DNA from: a virus | Virus record (IMG/VR): IMGVR_UViG_3300007541_000040 | Location: 1 to 44,283 of that record | Length of the DNA: 44,283 nucleotides | Reading direction: 5' to 3' (one strand) | Program-made: the position numbers and the translations under genes | Part shown: positions 23,230 through 29,560 of the stretch, piece by piece | How positions within the stretch are numbered: position 1 is the stretch's first letter | Layout of the letters: each line of letters starts with the position of its first letter | Notes under the pieces: model-generated | What the model was told of the DNA's origin: nothing | Databases searched by the model: none | The model's input: the letters and a program-made list of their open reading frames with translations, nothing else

Positions 23230-24137
23230 TATGATTGGTAGCTTATTTTCTCGTATTCTTTTATGCTCTCAAATATTTCATAAGCTATATGAGGAACGAT
23301 GGCGTTGCCATATGCCTTCACGCTTTCTTTTCTCCACTTAGAAAAGGTGATTCCGTCCAGTTCGGTGGGAAGCCCATCATCTCCGCCGCAAATCGGGGAT
23401 TGAGTTGGGAATTTCTCGAATGATATTCCTCCCCCGTGTACTGATATACGTTCCGAAGCAGTCCTCTTCTCGCTGGGTTCTTGTCGATGCTCGTCGGGGG
23501 ATATGCTCCCTTGTAATCCGTCGCTGTTGGTGTTGGTAGTAACCCGAACTTCGCCATCTGCCGCAGGTTTACCTGTAGTGTTCCCTTGTGCTTTTCTATC
23601 GCCTTGTTCCACGACTCCTTCGATCTGGCCGTGTTCCAATCGTAGCTGTTTGGAGTGGGCAACAAACCAAACTCTGTCTCGTTTGTGCGGCGCGTTTTTG
23701 CTTGCAGCTGGAAGTATAAACGCTTGTACTTCGTAGCCTTCACGTTCCAAATCAGTGTGCACCTCTTCGAAGACCAATCCCTCGTTCCAACTAACAAGCC
23801 CGCGAACGTTTTCGCCCACAACCCAACGTGGCTGGCATTCCCGAATGACTCTAAGCATTTCGGGCCATAGATGGCGTTCGTCGTGCTTTCCTTTTCGGAG
23901 TCCTGCTGTGCTGTAGGGTTGGCATGGGAATCCTCCTGTGAGGACGTCAATTCGTCCTCTATACTTAGCTGCTTGTAGTTCTTTGACATCTGTGTGTAAT
24001 TCTGTGTTTGGAAAGTGGTGTTTTAGTACTCGTTGATTGAATGGTTCTATCTCGCATGAGAATATGTTCTCCAGATCCGCCCATTCCGCTGCCAATTCAA
24101 ATCCTCCGATTCCGCTAAATAAGCTTGCGTGTGTCAT
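23229..24137 (-). CDS. dcm: C5-cytosine DNA methyltransferase
   Basis: 302 aa. Conserved motifs: I SLFSGIGGFELAAEW (5-19), IV GGFPCQPYS with catalytic Cys72, VI VGENVRGL (Glu109), VIII HKRDRVWFVA (151-160), and X AYGNAIVPHIAYEIF (275-289). The target-recognition stretch is short and followed by KFPTQSPICGGDDGLPTEL and DGITFSKWRKESV, a C-terminus common in phage Dcm enzymes. It would transfer a methyl group from SAM to C5 of cytosine, protecting phage DNA from host restriction; no partner nuclease is next to it. The start overlaps the upstream gene as ATGA. From residue 50 to about 273 a second reading frame is open on the same strand. Confidence 0.92.
   Translation of the reverse strand: MTHASLFSGIGGFELAAEWADLENIFSCEIEPFNQRVLKHHFPNTELHTDVKELQAAKYRGRIDVLTGGFPCQPYSTAGLRKGKHDERHLWPEMLRVIRECQPRWVVGENVRGLVSWNEGLVFEEVHTDLEREGYEVQAFILPAASKNAPHKRDRVWFVAHSKQLRLEHGQIEGVVEQGDRKAQGNTTGKPAADGEVRVTTNTNSDGLQGSISPDEHRQEPSEKRTASERISVHGGGISFEKFPTQSPICGGDDGLPTELDGITFSKWRKESVKAYGNAIVPHIAYEIFESIKEYEKISYQS
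23318..23989 (-). CDS. Protein encoded in an alternative frame inside the methyltransferase gene
   Basis: 223 aa, shifted by one base relative to dcm and wholly contained in it. It starts at ATG 23989 (MSKNYKQLSIEDELTSS), which is codon 50 of the outer gene. Features: LWAKTFAGLLVG, SKRCTLIWNVKATKYKRLYF, LLPTPNSYDWN, LLPTPTATDYKGA and a C-terminal QLNPRFAAEMMGFPPNWTESPF. The free-standing 181-aa homologue next door aligns throughout and begins at the equivalent ATG, which marks this start as genuine. The sequence alone does not show how it is translated; no ribosome-binding sequence is evident. It could bind or modulate the methyltransferase; that is speculation. Confidence 0.7.
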   Translation of the reverse strand: MSKNYKQLSIEDELTSSQEDSHANPTAQQDSEKESTTNAIYGPKCLESFGNASHVGLWAKTFAGLLVGTRDWSSKRCTLIWNVKATKYKRLYFQLQAKTRRTNETEFGLLPTPNSYDWNTARSKESWNKAIEKHKGTLQVNLRQMAKFGLLPTPTATDYKGAYPPTSIDKNPARRGLLRNVYQYTGEEYHSRNSQLNPRFAAEMMGFPPNWTESPFLSGEKKA

Positions 24138-24331
24138 TGCTTTATTACTACTTCTGTGTTTATCAACTCAGCCATCTTGTTGGCTTCTTTAACTGCTTCA
24201 AACTTCCTGTTGAAGTAACCCTTTACTCCCTTCGTTTCTGTTCCGTCTTCCCTCCTCCTCACGCACACTACCCACGATCCCTTGCGTTTCTCCAAACTCA
24301 CAAACACTCTTATATTGGGTACGTCTCGCAT
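24134..24331 (-). CDS. Small basic hypothetical protein upstream of dcm
   Basis: 65 aa when started at ATG 24331 (MRDVPNIRVFVSLEKRKGSW), which overlaps the preceding gene by 22 bp; a longer form from 24367 would overlap by 58 bp and is less likely. The body VFVSLEKRKGSWVVCVRRREDGTETKGVKGYFNRKFEAVKEA looks like a small beta sheet plus helix. The stop overlaps the dcm start (ATGA). Unknown function. Confidence 0.6.
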   Translation of the reverse strand: MRDVPNIRVFVSLEKRKGSWVVCVRRREDGTETKGVKGYFNRKFEAVKEANKMAELINTEVVIKQ

Positions 24332-24507
24332 AGCTGTTCGATTAAGTGTTCTTCTGCTGAAGGCCATCCAAGGCCAATCTTTGCATCGTAGTCATTCAGG
24401 CAAGCACCTGCAAAACCATATTGGTTCGTCCGTATGTAGTGCATAGCTGTGACTATCTTCTTGTTCATGTACTCTCGTTTCTGCTCATTCGTCATCACTA
24501 TCATCAT
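24310..24507 (-). CDS. Small hypothetical protein
   Basis: 65 aa, with tandem ATG codons giving MMIVMTNEQKREYMNKK and ending SAEEHLIEQLCETYPI. The first 20 bases of coding sequence are repeated at 26749-26768. It begins immediately after the stop codon of the 30-aa membrane peptide and overlaps the next gene by 22 bp. No family recognised. Confidence 0.6.
   Translation of the reverse strand: MMIVMTNEQKREYMNKKIVTAMHYIRTNQYGFAGACLNDYDAKIGLGWPSAEEHLIEQLCETYPI
24487..24506. repeat. 20-bp direct repeat, copy 1
   Basis: attcgtcatcactatcatca occurs here and, identical and in the same orientation, at 26749-26768. On the minus strand it encodes MIVMTN at the start of a gene. The two copies are about 2.26 kb apart and enclose six or seven accessory genes. 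Confidence 0.85.
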
Positions 24508-24600
24508 TTATGCTGTTACAAGACCTAACAAGGACATCAACACCAGGGCAGCCAATAGCATCAAGGCGTGTTTTCTGTTGTACTGATGGAAATCTTTCAT
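24508..24600 (-). CDS. 30-aa putative membrane peptide
   Basis: Reads MKDFHQYNRKHA followed by one hydrophobic span (LMLLAALVLMSLLGLVTA). The start overlaps the stop of the 92-aa gene as ATGA, and the stop abuts the start of the next gene. This exactly fills the gap between the two. The charge distribution (basic N-terminus, hydrophobic C-terminus) suggests a C-tail-anchored or signal-like single-span peptide. Function unknown. Confidence 0.5.
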   Translation of the reverse strand: MKDFHQYNRKHALMLLAALVLMSLLGLVTA

Positions 24601-24875
24601 AGTTCAATTGATTCAGGTGATTTATACGGAAGGATGGTCATCGTGATCTGGCAGCACATATCGTACTTGCCCGATACTTCGCACCTGCTGAACGACGGTT
24701 CGTCAACGTCTGTGCTCCAATGAAAGTACTCCCCATCCCCGACAAAACCTACAGCATCGTTAACGAACTGCTCTAGGTCCATCTCTTCGTTCGGTTCGAG
24801 GTGTGAACTATCCCCGTTAATCAAAACAGGGATAGTCCAAAGACCTACGTTGTAAATATATTCTTTTCTGCTCAT
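24597..24875 (-). CDS. Hypothetical acidic accessory protein
   Basis: 92 aa, acidic, with GLWTIPVLINGDSSHLEPNE, DLEQFVNDAVGFVGDGEYFHWSTD and a C-terminal Cys-containing strand (YDMCCQITMTILPY). Both neighbours overlap by four bases (ATGA). It belongs to the run of coupled early accessory genes. No family recognised. Confidence 0.65.
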   Translation of the reverse strand: MSRKEYIYNVGLWTIPVLINGDSSHLEPNEEMDLEQFVNDAVGFVGDGEYFHWSTDVDEPSFSRCEVSGKYDMCCQITMTILPYKSPESIEL

Positions 24876-25567
24876 TGCGTTTTGATTTGTCCTTCTTCAA
24901 TCATGTAGTTAATTGTTTCTGCGATTTGGTCGTGTATCACCTCCATCAAATGCTCATTGTCTTCGAATGCTGCCACAAGCACACGTTCCAAATCCTTGGC
25001 GGATAGCTTGGCTTGAAATCTCCTTTGAGCAATCACTTCTACGTCTTCCACATTCCATTGTACTTCAGGGCCTGTGTAGTAACCCTCATCATCCAAGGCA
25101 TTATCCTTTATAGGATTTGGTTCGGTGTAGTCTGTTGTCACAAACGTGATGGGAAAATCCATATTCACCTTCCCGCCAATCTCGGCGTAGATTGTGGCTT
25201 TATACTTTGTAGCCATCTTTTGGCGTAGTTTGTATTTGTCCAATGGATCTGGTTCACACGATTCCCTCCATAGCTTTTCTACGCACACTTGGATGTTGTC
25301 GGTGAGTTCAAACCATTCGATGGTATTGGTCGTGTCAAACTCAAACCATTGGAATCCGTTCTCAAAGAAATCCGATACAAACTTCAGTTCAATTGTGTTG
25401 CTCTGTGGCATCTTATTTGTTGTCTTTTGTTTACACATACTACATTCGCTGACTACGAATACGTTATCGTTGATTGCTGGGTGACTATATAATGCAGTTT
25501 GGACGTACTGCGTCTTCCCGCATTTCTGACATACGACATCTTGTTGTCTTTTTACTTCTCTTATCAT
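24872..25567 (-). CDS. Zinc-ribbon accessory protein
   Basis: 231 aa from ATG 25567, chosen because it overlaps the upstream stop as ATGA; a start at 25612 would extend into the neighbour. The N-terminus holds CxxC pairs Cys13/Cys16 and Cys42/Cys45 (VCQKCGKTQ and ECSMCKQK), a zinc-ribbon pattern. The remainder includes an internal Met followed by ATKYKATIYAEIGGKVNMDFPITF and an acidic C-terminal helix region (LERVLVAAFEDNEHLMEVI). It may consist of two domains. DNA, RNA or protein binding is possible; no function can be assigned. Confidence 0.6.
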   Translation of the reverse strand: MIREVKRQQDVVCQKCGKTQYVQTALYSHPAINDNVFVVSECSMCKQKTTNKMPQSNTIELKFVSDFFENGFQWFEFDTTNTIEWFELTDNIQVCVEKLWRESCEPDPLDKYKLRQKMATKYKATIYAEIGGKVNMDFPITFVTTDYTEPNPIKDNALDDEGYYTGPEVQWNVEDVEVIAQRRFQAKLSAKDLERVLVAAFEDNEHLMEVIHDQIAETINYMIEEGQIKTQ

Positions 25568-25848
25568 ACTTTCACGATTTCGATTTTTACACCATCTACC
25601 TCTACTACACATTCAGGATACATCCCATCCCAATTCTTGCCTATGAATTTGATGTCATCGTTTGTTCTTGATATCCGTTCCGCAGCTAAGGCAAACGTGA
25701 GCACATCCCTGCTGCTGCCTTGCAAGACGATGTTATTTTCCCGCAGGGTGATGGCGTAAAATGCGTTCAATGAGTTTGACATCATTGATTCGTTCTCTAC
25801 GATATCCGCCAGCTTGCTGACGATCTGGTGTGTTTTTACGATGCTCAT
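25564..25848 (-). CDS. Hypothetical accessory protein
   Basis: 94 aa: MSIVKTHQIVSKLADIVENE, then FYAITLRENNIVLQGSSRDVLTFAL and VVEVDGVKIEIVKV. The predicted pattern is helix, beta hairpin, helix, beta. Coupled on both sides by ATGA overlaps. No family recognised. Confidence 0.65.
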   Translation of the reverse strand: MSIVKTHQIVSKLADIVENESMMSNSLNAFYAITLRENNIVLQGSSRDVLTFALAAERISRTNDDIKFIGKNWDGMYPECVVEVDGVKIEIVKV

Positions 25849-26240
25849 TTGAATCTTTTGTTTTCGACGTATACACGATGTGCGTTCAAAATGGTTTGAT
25901 ATGGTGCTGCCACTTCGGTCATGTACTTAGTCGTGCGAATCGTATCGACCAAGCCTTGCATCTCGTCAATTAGATTCAAGATGACCGTGGCATATGGTAA
26001 CCCATCCCATTCATCGAGCGGGATGTCTTGCCATTCGGTGTAGTAGATGTATTCGTCCTCGTATGCATCTTCCAAATCGTAATATCCGACATCCTGAACG
26101 TGCTTGATGGCATCCCGCTCATCCTTGATAAACATATCTCCGTCAAGTACACACCATCCTGCGAACATAGGTTGGCGAGTGATGGAGCAGTAACGTGGCG
26201 CGAGCAGGTGCGCAAGTGGGTTGTCTGTTGTGTTTTTCAT
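25845..26240 (-). CDS. Hypothetical protein with 'CSITRQPMFAGWCV...DLEDAYEDEYIYYTEW' domain
   Basis: 131 aa from ATG 26240, just after the upstream stop; a start at 26264 would overlap it. The segment YCSITRQPMFAGWCVLDGDMFIKDE, then VGYYDLEDAYEDEYIYYTEW, resembles a small domain (C-x-i-T-g-x-x-M-x-x-G-w ... G-Y-x-dl-x-x-aYed-x-x-Y-x-TeW) I recall from many Bacteroidetes phages and mobile elements. Its biochemical role is unknown to me. It is followed by a helical C-terminus. Confidence 0.65.
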   Translation of the reverse strand: MKNTTDNPLAHLLAPRYCSITRQPMFAGWCVLDGDMFIKDERDAIKHVQDVGYYDLEDAYEDEYIYYTEWQDIPLDEWDGLPYATVILNLIDEMQGLVDTIRTTKYMTEVAAPYQTILNAHRVYVENKRFK

Positions 26241-26242
26241 GA

Positions 26243-26665
26243 TTACTTGTACTTTTTCAACCAATTAAGAAATTTAGATGTAGCTTGTTCGTATGTCAGA
26301 TTCGATTCGTATGTCTGTCGTCCGCTCTCGTGTTCGATTGAGATGCTGTACTTGGGCTGGCCTGTCTTGCTGTCAATGTGCAGCCTTGTGTATGCTTCAG
26401 CGATTCTTGTGTAATATCCTGTGTACGTTGATGTCGGATAGACTCGGATGAAGGCTTCGTGCTCAATCCCTTGAACTGCCTTCTCGCAATCACCGCAAGC
26501 CATTCCTTTCGGAACAGGATTCAACCCTGTGTATCCTACAGCAGCCAAACGAAGTTCCAAGTAATATTGCACCCTGGCTTCGCTGTTCCCGTATATGCGC
26601 AATTTGTCCGATTCGTGCTTTGTCTTCTCGACAATCTTCGATGCATCATAGATGATTGTTCCCAT
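26243..26665 (-). CDS. Hypothetical accessory protein
   Basis: 140 aa. It includes a helical N-terminus (YDASKIVEKTKHESDKLRI), a single Cys pair CGDC, and C-terminal beta-like repeats with Tyr and Thr. The leader upstream of its ATG is rich in A and C (CAAACAAACAAAAGAC), which is typical of non-Shine-Dalgarno initiation in Bacteroidetes. No family recognised. Confidence 0.6.
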   Translation of the reverse strand: MGTIIYDASKIVEKTKHESDKLRIYGNSEARVQYYLELRLAAVGYTGLNPVPKGMACGDCEKAVQGIEHEAFIRVYPTSTYTGYYTRIAEAYTRLHIDSKTGQPKYSISIEHESGRQTYESNLTYEQATSKFLNWLKKYK

Positions 26666-26769
26666 GTCTTTTGTTTGTTTGTGTGCACAAAGATATGCAC
26701 AGGTTTGGTTAATACAATGCCTTTGGCGATTTTTTTTTCTATCTTCTTATTCGTCATCACTATCATCAA
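26666..26769 (-). pseudogene. Possible truncated gene start
   Basis: From ATG 26769 the minus strand reads MMIVMTNKKIEKKIAKGIVL..., sharing its first seven residues and 20 bp of DNA with the gene that starts at 24507. It then runs without a stop into the next gene's coding region in a different frame. A 7-bp hairpin (26770-26776 with 26783-26789) lies directly before it. It is most simply a fragment left by recombination between the repeats, but a short functional leader peptide cannot be excluded. Confidence 0.3.
26749..26768. repeat. 20-bp direct repeat, copy 2
   Basis: Identical to 24487-24506 over 20 bases. On the minus strand it again encodes MIVMTN directly after an ATG. Confidence 0.85.
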
Positions 26770-26804
26770 TCCTCGCGCGATGGCGAGGAAGGATGCGACG
26801 GTCG

Positions 26805-26954
26805 CTATAGCTTCTCAGCATTATCCCAATCCCGTTCGATGTGGATGGGGATCTGGTATTGGTTGCCTGTGATTGGGTCTTGCCATGTCTCGTATTCACC
26901 TGCATACGTCTCTTCAACGTATACGAGTCTGTCTTTGATTTTCTTGTCCATCAT
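26805..26954 (-). CDS. 49-aa hypothetical protein
   Basis: Reads MMDKKIKDRLVYVEETYAGE, then an aromatic/Gln segment (TWQDPITGNQYQIPIHIERDW) and ends DNAEKL. The ATG overlaps the stop of the upstream gene (ATGA), and the frame covers a gap that would otherwise be empty. Acidic and compact; no family recognised. Confidence 0.6.
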   Translation of the reverse strand: MMDKKIKDRLVYVEETYAGEYETWQDPITGNQYQIPIHIERDWDNAEKL

Positions 26955-27220
26955 GCTTCCAGGTCATCATTGATTAATATTTGCAGCAGCACCATCGCGT
27001 TTCGTGGCTTCCAAGTTTGGTCATCCAACCATTCACCCTTCGATCCCGTCCATCCGAAGATTTGTCGTGCTCTCCTCATCAACGTTCGGTCGTCCGTTTC
27101 TCTCGGCCATTTCTCCAGCTTGCGATGCACCCAACAGCAGTTCGATATGATTTGGTCTCCATCGTAGATGGCATCGCTGTACCAAAATTCCACATTCATC
27201 ATCTCTTGTTCGTTACTCAT
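26951..27220 (-). CDS. Hypothetical accessory protein
   Basis: 89 aa from ATG 27220 (MSNEQEMMNVEFWYSDAIYD), preceded by CAACCAACA, the same pre-start sequence as the gene starting at 27966. A longer form reaching 27295 would overlap the upstream gene and lacks support. Contains SNCCWVHRKLEKWPRETDDRTLMRRARQIFGWTG, possibly a small basic helical domain with a vicinal Cys pair. Unknown. Confidence 0.6.
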   Translation of the reverse strand: MSNEQEMMNVEFWYSDAIYDGDQIISNCCWVHRKLEKWPRETDDRTLMRRARQIFGWTGSKGEWLDDQTWKPRNAMVLLQILINDDLEA

Positions 27221-27231
27221 TGTTGGTTGAG

Positions 27232-27966
27232 TTAGTGTGTTGATATCTTGACATTCTTGCTGCCTTTGCCTGTGATGCCTGAGCACAAACCACATTTAGC
27301 GCAATGGCTTGCGAAGCCTGATTCCTTCGATGCAGGACATTGTATTGCGTTCGTAGTGGATGTGTCATCCTCAGCGATGAAGGAACGCCATCCTGTCATC
27401 GATATAGCATCCTTCTCGCTGTGTGCAGATGCCATGAAGAAAGCCTTGAAAGGTTGCGCCCATGGTTTGCGAGATTGATGTGTGTATCCTGTCCAAGACT
27501 TCGCGCCCAATACCATGTCGCCTACCAAATCAATCGGCAGGAGTGATGGTTCTCCGTATGTGCCGAAGCGAACGAAATTGCCTTCTGTCCATTTGCAGAT
27601 GTCTGCTCTCATTTCAGCATCCAAACGTGATTCCCAACCTTGACGGATGATGGAGCGAAGCATCGATATGAATCCGCTGAACTGCATATACTTGTGGGTG
27701 TAACATTTGCCGTTCCCGCTGTTGCCTGACAATGGACAGTCCATGCAGTTTGACGCATCGAACGAATAGAAGGTCTTCTGCGATGGCTTGATGCCATCAG
27801 CATCGCATTGTGCGATGTAACGTACCTGCTCCATGCTGAATGTGTACGTCTGAACTATCTTGTCCTGTGGCAAGGCAATTTTCTTGTTGGTCGTCTTGCC
27901 GATGCGAATGACAAACAAATTGTCACCATCCTGCCAAGCATACCGTGTCTGTTTCATGTTGTTCAT
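27232..27966 (-). CDS. Cys-rich conserved phage protein (DUF7227-like)
   Basis: 244 aa from ATG 27966, which overlaps the upstream stop as ATGA; the context CAACCAACAATG also marks the start. The conserved layout is NCMDCPLSG...GKCYTH (Cys74, Cys77, Cys88), then RFGTYGEPSLLPIDLV, SWTGYTHQ, and a C-terminal CPASKESGFASHCAKCGLCSG (Cys210, Cys222, Cys225, Cys228). I recall this arrangement (C-x-x-CPL...CY, R-x-G-x-YGdP, TGYTHqw, CPASkE-G...C-x-x-C-x-lC-G) from a widespread phage family without known function. The Cys clusters suggest zinc or an iron-sulfur site. Confidence 0.7.
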   Translation of the reverse strand: MNNMKQTRYAWQDGDNLFVIRIGKTTNKKIALPQDKIVQTYTFSMEQVRYIAQCDADGIKPSQKTFYSFDASNCMDCPLSGNSGNGKCYTHKYMQFSGFISMLRSIIRQGWESRLDAEMRADICKWTEGNFVRFGTYGEPSLLPIDLVGDMVLGAKSWTGYTHQSRKPWAQPFKAFFMASAHSEKDAISMTGWRSFIAEDDTSTTNAIQCPASKESGFASHCAKCGLCSGITGKGSKNVKISTH

Positions 27967-28148
27967 TGTTGGTTGTGATCTGGTGATGTGTGCTCCCAAA
28001 ATCCAATCTCTTTCCATCCGTTTTTGCGTTCCATGTAGCTTGCCCAATTCTGTGCATGGCGTTTGTCTGTGAATTCACGGATACCGCTATTCCAATATCG
28101 GTTTGTTACGGATGTGGTGCGGAACTCAAATTCTGCGAAGTATGGCAT
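27963..28148 (-). CDS. Small hypothetical protein
   Basis: 61 aa: MPYFAEFEFRTTSVTNRYWN, then FTDKRHAQNWASYMERKNGWKEIGFWEH. Aromatic-rich beta-alpha-beta look, similar to small modulators in phage early regions. Coupled to the downstream Cys-rich protein by ATGA. The start MPY is shared with the next gene upstream (MPYEKIAKFD), probably by chance. Unknown. Confidence 0.6.
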   Translation of the reverse strand: MPYFAEFEFRTTSVTNRYWNSGIREFTDKRHAQNWASYMERKNGWKEIGFWEHTSPDHNQQ

Positions 28149-28151
28149 TGA

Positions 28152-28334
28152 TTAATAATTAAGGTTCAACATATTCATATCGAAACGTTCCGAGCGAAAC
28201 GTTTGTGCTGTCCTGGAGTCTTGGTGGTACACCATCCGAGTCTTCGGATAGTATACGCACCATTCTCCTTTGCGAATCGTTCGTCCTGTCTCAGCGCAGA
28301 CACAATCGAACTTTGCTATCTTTTCGTATGGCAT
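28152..28334 (-). CDS. Small hypothetical protein, 'C-x-ETGRTIRKGEWCVYYP' type
   Basis: 60 aa: MPYEKIAKFDCVCAETGRTIRKGEWCVYYPKTRMVYHQDS. The spacing C-x-C-x-E-T-G-x-x-I-x-K-G-E-x-C-x-Y-Y-P is a small conserved module that I recall from phage and plasmid proteins; the Cys residues may bind zinc. It overlaps the upstream stop by one base (TAATG). Unknown function. Confidence 0.6.
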   Translation of the reverse strand: MPYEKIAKFDCVCAETGRTIRKGEWCVYYPKTRMVYHQDSRTAQTFRSERFDMNMLNLNY

Positions 28335-28756
28335 TAAAAGAGGATGCCTTGTGATTTGAACTCATCGTACTTGTCAACCCAAAACTGAATCTCTGCTTCT
28401 GACAATCGGAAATAGTCATCTCCAGCTTTGACACGAACTTCATTCTCTCCCCAAAGAACATCATGTTCTCTCGTTCGCAATGCTTGTACTGCCTTCTCAT
28501 TTCGTGTTGGAGGAACCCACCATTCATGCACCTTTGGTCGGCATACGACGCAGTCTGTGTTAGTCTTTTGGTCAATGCATGGATAGACGACAGCTTTCCA
28601 ATCGTGTTCGATATCGTCGAAGTATACGTTCAAATCCAATCCTTCGTTCAAGGAAATCCAATTGTCGTCTCCTTCGGTTAGAATCTCGAATGTCCTGCAC
28701 CCATCAATTCCGCGAACTGAACTGAACAATGGACTTTTCAATACGATGAACATCAT
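28334..28756 (-). CDS. Hypothetical accessory protein
   Basis: 140 aa, starting MMFIVLKSPLFSSVRGIDGC. It includes FEILTEGDDNWISLNEGLDLNVYFDDIEHDWKAV, a Cys cluster (PCIDQKTNTDCVVCRPK) and an acidic C-terminus (LSEAEIQFWVDKYDEF). No family recognised; position and coupling place it among the early host-interaction genes. Confidence 0.6.
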   Translation of the reverse strand: MMFIVLKSPLFSSVRGIDGCRTFEILTEGDDNWISLNEGLDLNVYFDDIEHDWKAVVYPCIDQKTNTDCVVCRPKVHEWWVPPTRNEKAVQALRTREHDVLWGENEVRVKAGDDYFRLSEAEIQFWVDKYDEFKSQGILF

Positions 28757-28782
28757 GACTATAAATTTTTGATGTGAATGAA

Positions 28783-29025
28783 TTACAAGTTTGAGTTAAC
28801 CTTTGACATGACATCCAATGTCACGCCATACGATGACAGCAGTTTGCCATCAACATCTTCGAACATGGTCTCATCGTCCGCAGACACGAAGTATGTGTTG
28901 ATGAGCAACGTTGCCGATGGCGATGTTCGCAAGTATACTGAGATGCCGAAGCCATCTTTCGCGTTGTTGTGTACGTCTACCTCTACATTGTAGACTCTGA
29001 GTGATTGTGCCAATGTATTAAGCAT
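28783..29025 (-). CDS. First gene of the minus-strand block, hypothetical
   Basis: 80 aa from ATG 29025 (MLNTLAQSLRVYNVEVDVHN), the first ATG after the promoter-like signals at 29051-29085; a longer frame to 29163 would start inside the control region. The rest (DGFGISVYLRTSPSATLLINTYFVSADDETMFEDVDG) is beta-rich. As the promoter-proximal gene it may be the earliest expressed product of this block. Unknown function. Confidence 0.6.
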   Translation of the reverse strand: MLNTLAQSLRVYNVEVDVHNNAKDGFGISVYLRTSPSATLLINTYFVSADDETMFEDVDGKLLSSYGVTLDVMSKVNSNL

Positions 29026-29045
29026 GGTTGATTGGGTTTGATTTC

Positions 29046-29118
29046 GTCGGCAAAGATATAGCAAACTTTCCGAGTTATGCACCAATTTAGAGAATTTTAA
29101 CAAATTGAGTTTGCCGAC
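29046..29118. repeat. 9-bp inverted repeat GTCGGCAAA ... TTTGCCGAC
   Basis: The arms at 29046-29054 and 29110-29118 are perfect inverted copies separated by 55 bp. The left arm overlaps the minus-strand -7 box candidate. The spacing is too large for a simple terminator hairpin; two operator half-sites is an alternative. Confidence 0.6.
29051..29085 (-). promoter_or_regulatory. Candidate minus-strand promoter of the early block
   Basis: On the minus strand, TATCTTTG (29058-29051) matches TAnnTTTG perfectly. A TTG lies at 29085-29083, with 24 bp between, slightly longer than usual. The first early gene starts 25 bases downstream of the -7 box. Confidence 0.5.
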
Positions 29119-29416
29119 TACATATTGTGTTGGTTGTGTGCCTGCAATCGTGTGTGTGCTCACGATCTGGTTTATATGGTTGTGGGGATTGTCCTGTGTT
29201 TCAGTTCGTTAGACCTTCCCATTTCGACCAAAACTTCACCCAAAACCGTCCAGATCGCAGAGAATCAGCGAGTTAGCTGCACCAAAAAAGCTAAAATATT
29301 GAGCGACAATGAGTTAACGCAGACCCCACCCCCTTGAGAAATCCGTTTCGGGTTGCGTATTCAAACGTTTTAAAATATATATTCTCCCCTACCCCTGTAT
29401 TTCTGAGCTATTTTCT

Positions 29417-29434
29417 GCAAAAAGGCGCGGGTAG
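29417..29434 (+). repeat. Imperfect direct repeat, copy 1
   Basis: GCAAAAAGGCGCGGGTAG resembles GCATAAAGACGCGGTAG at 29479-29495 (two substitutions and one extra G). Possible protein-binding sites in the control region. Confidence 0.5.
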
Positions 29435-29478
29435 TGTGCAAAAATTCGTCATTTTTTCATGATCTTACGTATTATCGT

Positions 29479-29495
29479 GCATAAAGACGCGGTAG
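29479..29495 (+). repeat. Imperfect direct repeat, copy 2
   Basis: GCATAAAGACGCGGTAG, the partner of 29417-29434, about 62 bp downstream of it in the same orientation. Confidence 0.5.
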
Positions 29496-29560
29496 AAGCG
29501 TTTTTAGAGGCTGTTCTTCTCATCCTTTAGGCGATTTTACAGGATTTAATACTACAAGGG

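Noticed and set aside
23503-23870. Plus-strand open frames opposite the methyltransferase
   Set aside because: Antisense frames over a segment already read in two minus-strand frames; no motif, no homologous frame in the second copy, so treated as by-products.
25028-25759. Several plus-strand frames opposite the zinc-ribbon gene region
   Set aside because: They are mutually overlapping, lack plausible starts, and oppose tightly coupled minus-strand genes.
26536-26769. 77-codon minus-strand frame
   Set aside because: Its second half overlaps the 140-aa gene in another frame; only the first ~35 codons lie in free space, so I list it as a possible gene fragment rather than a gene.
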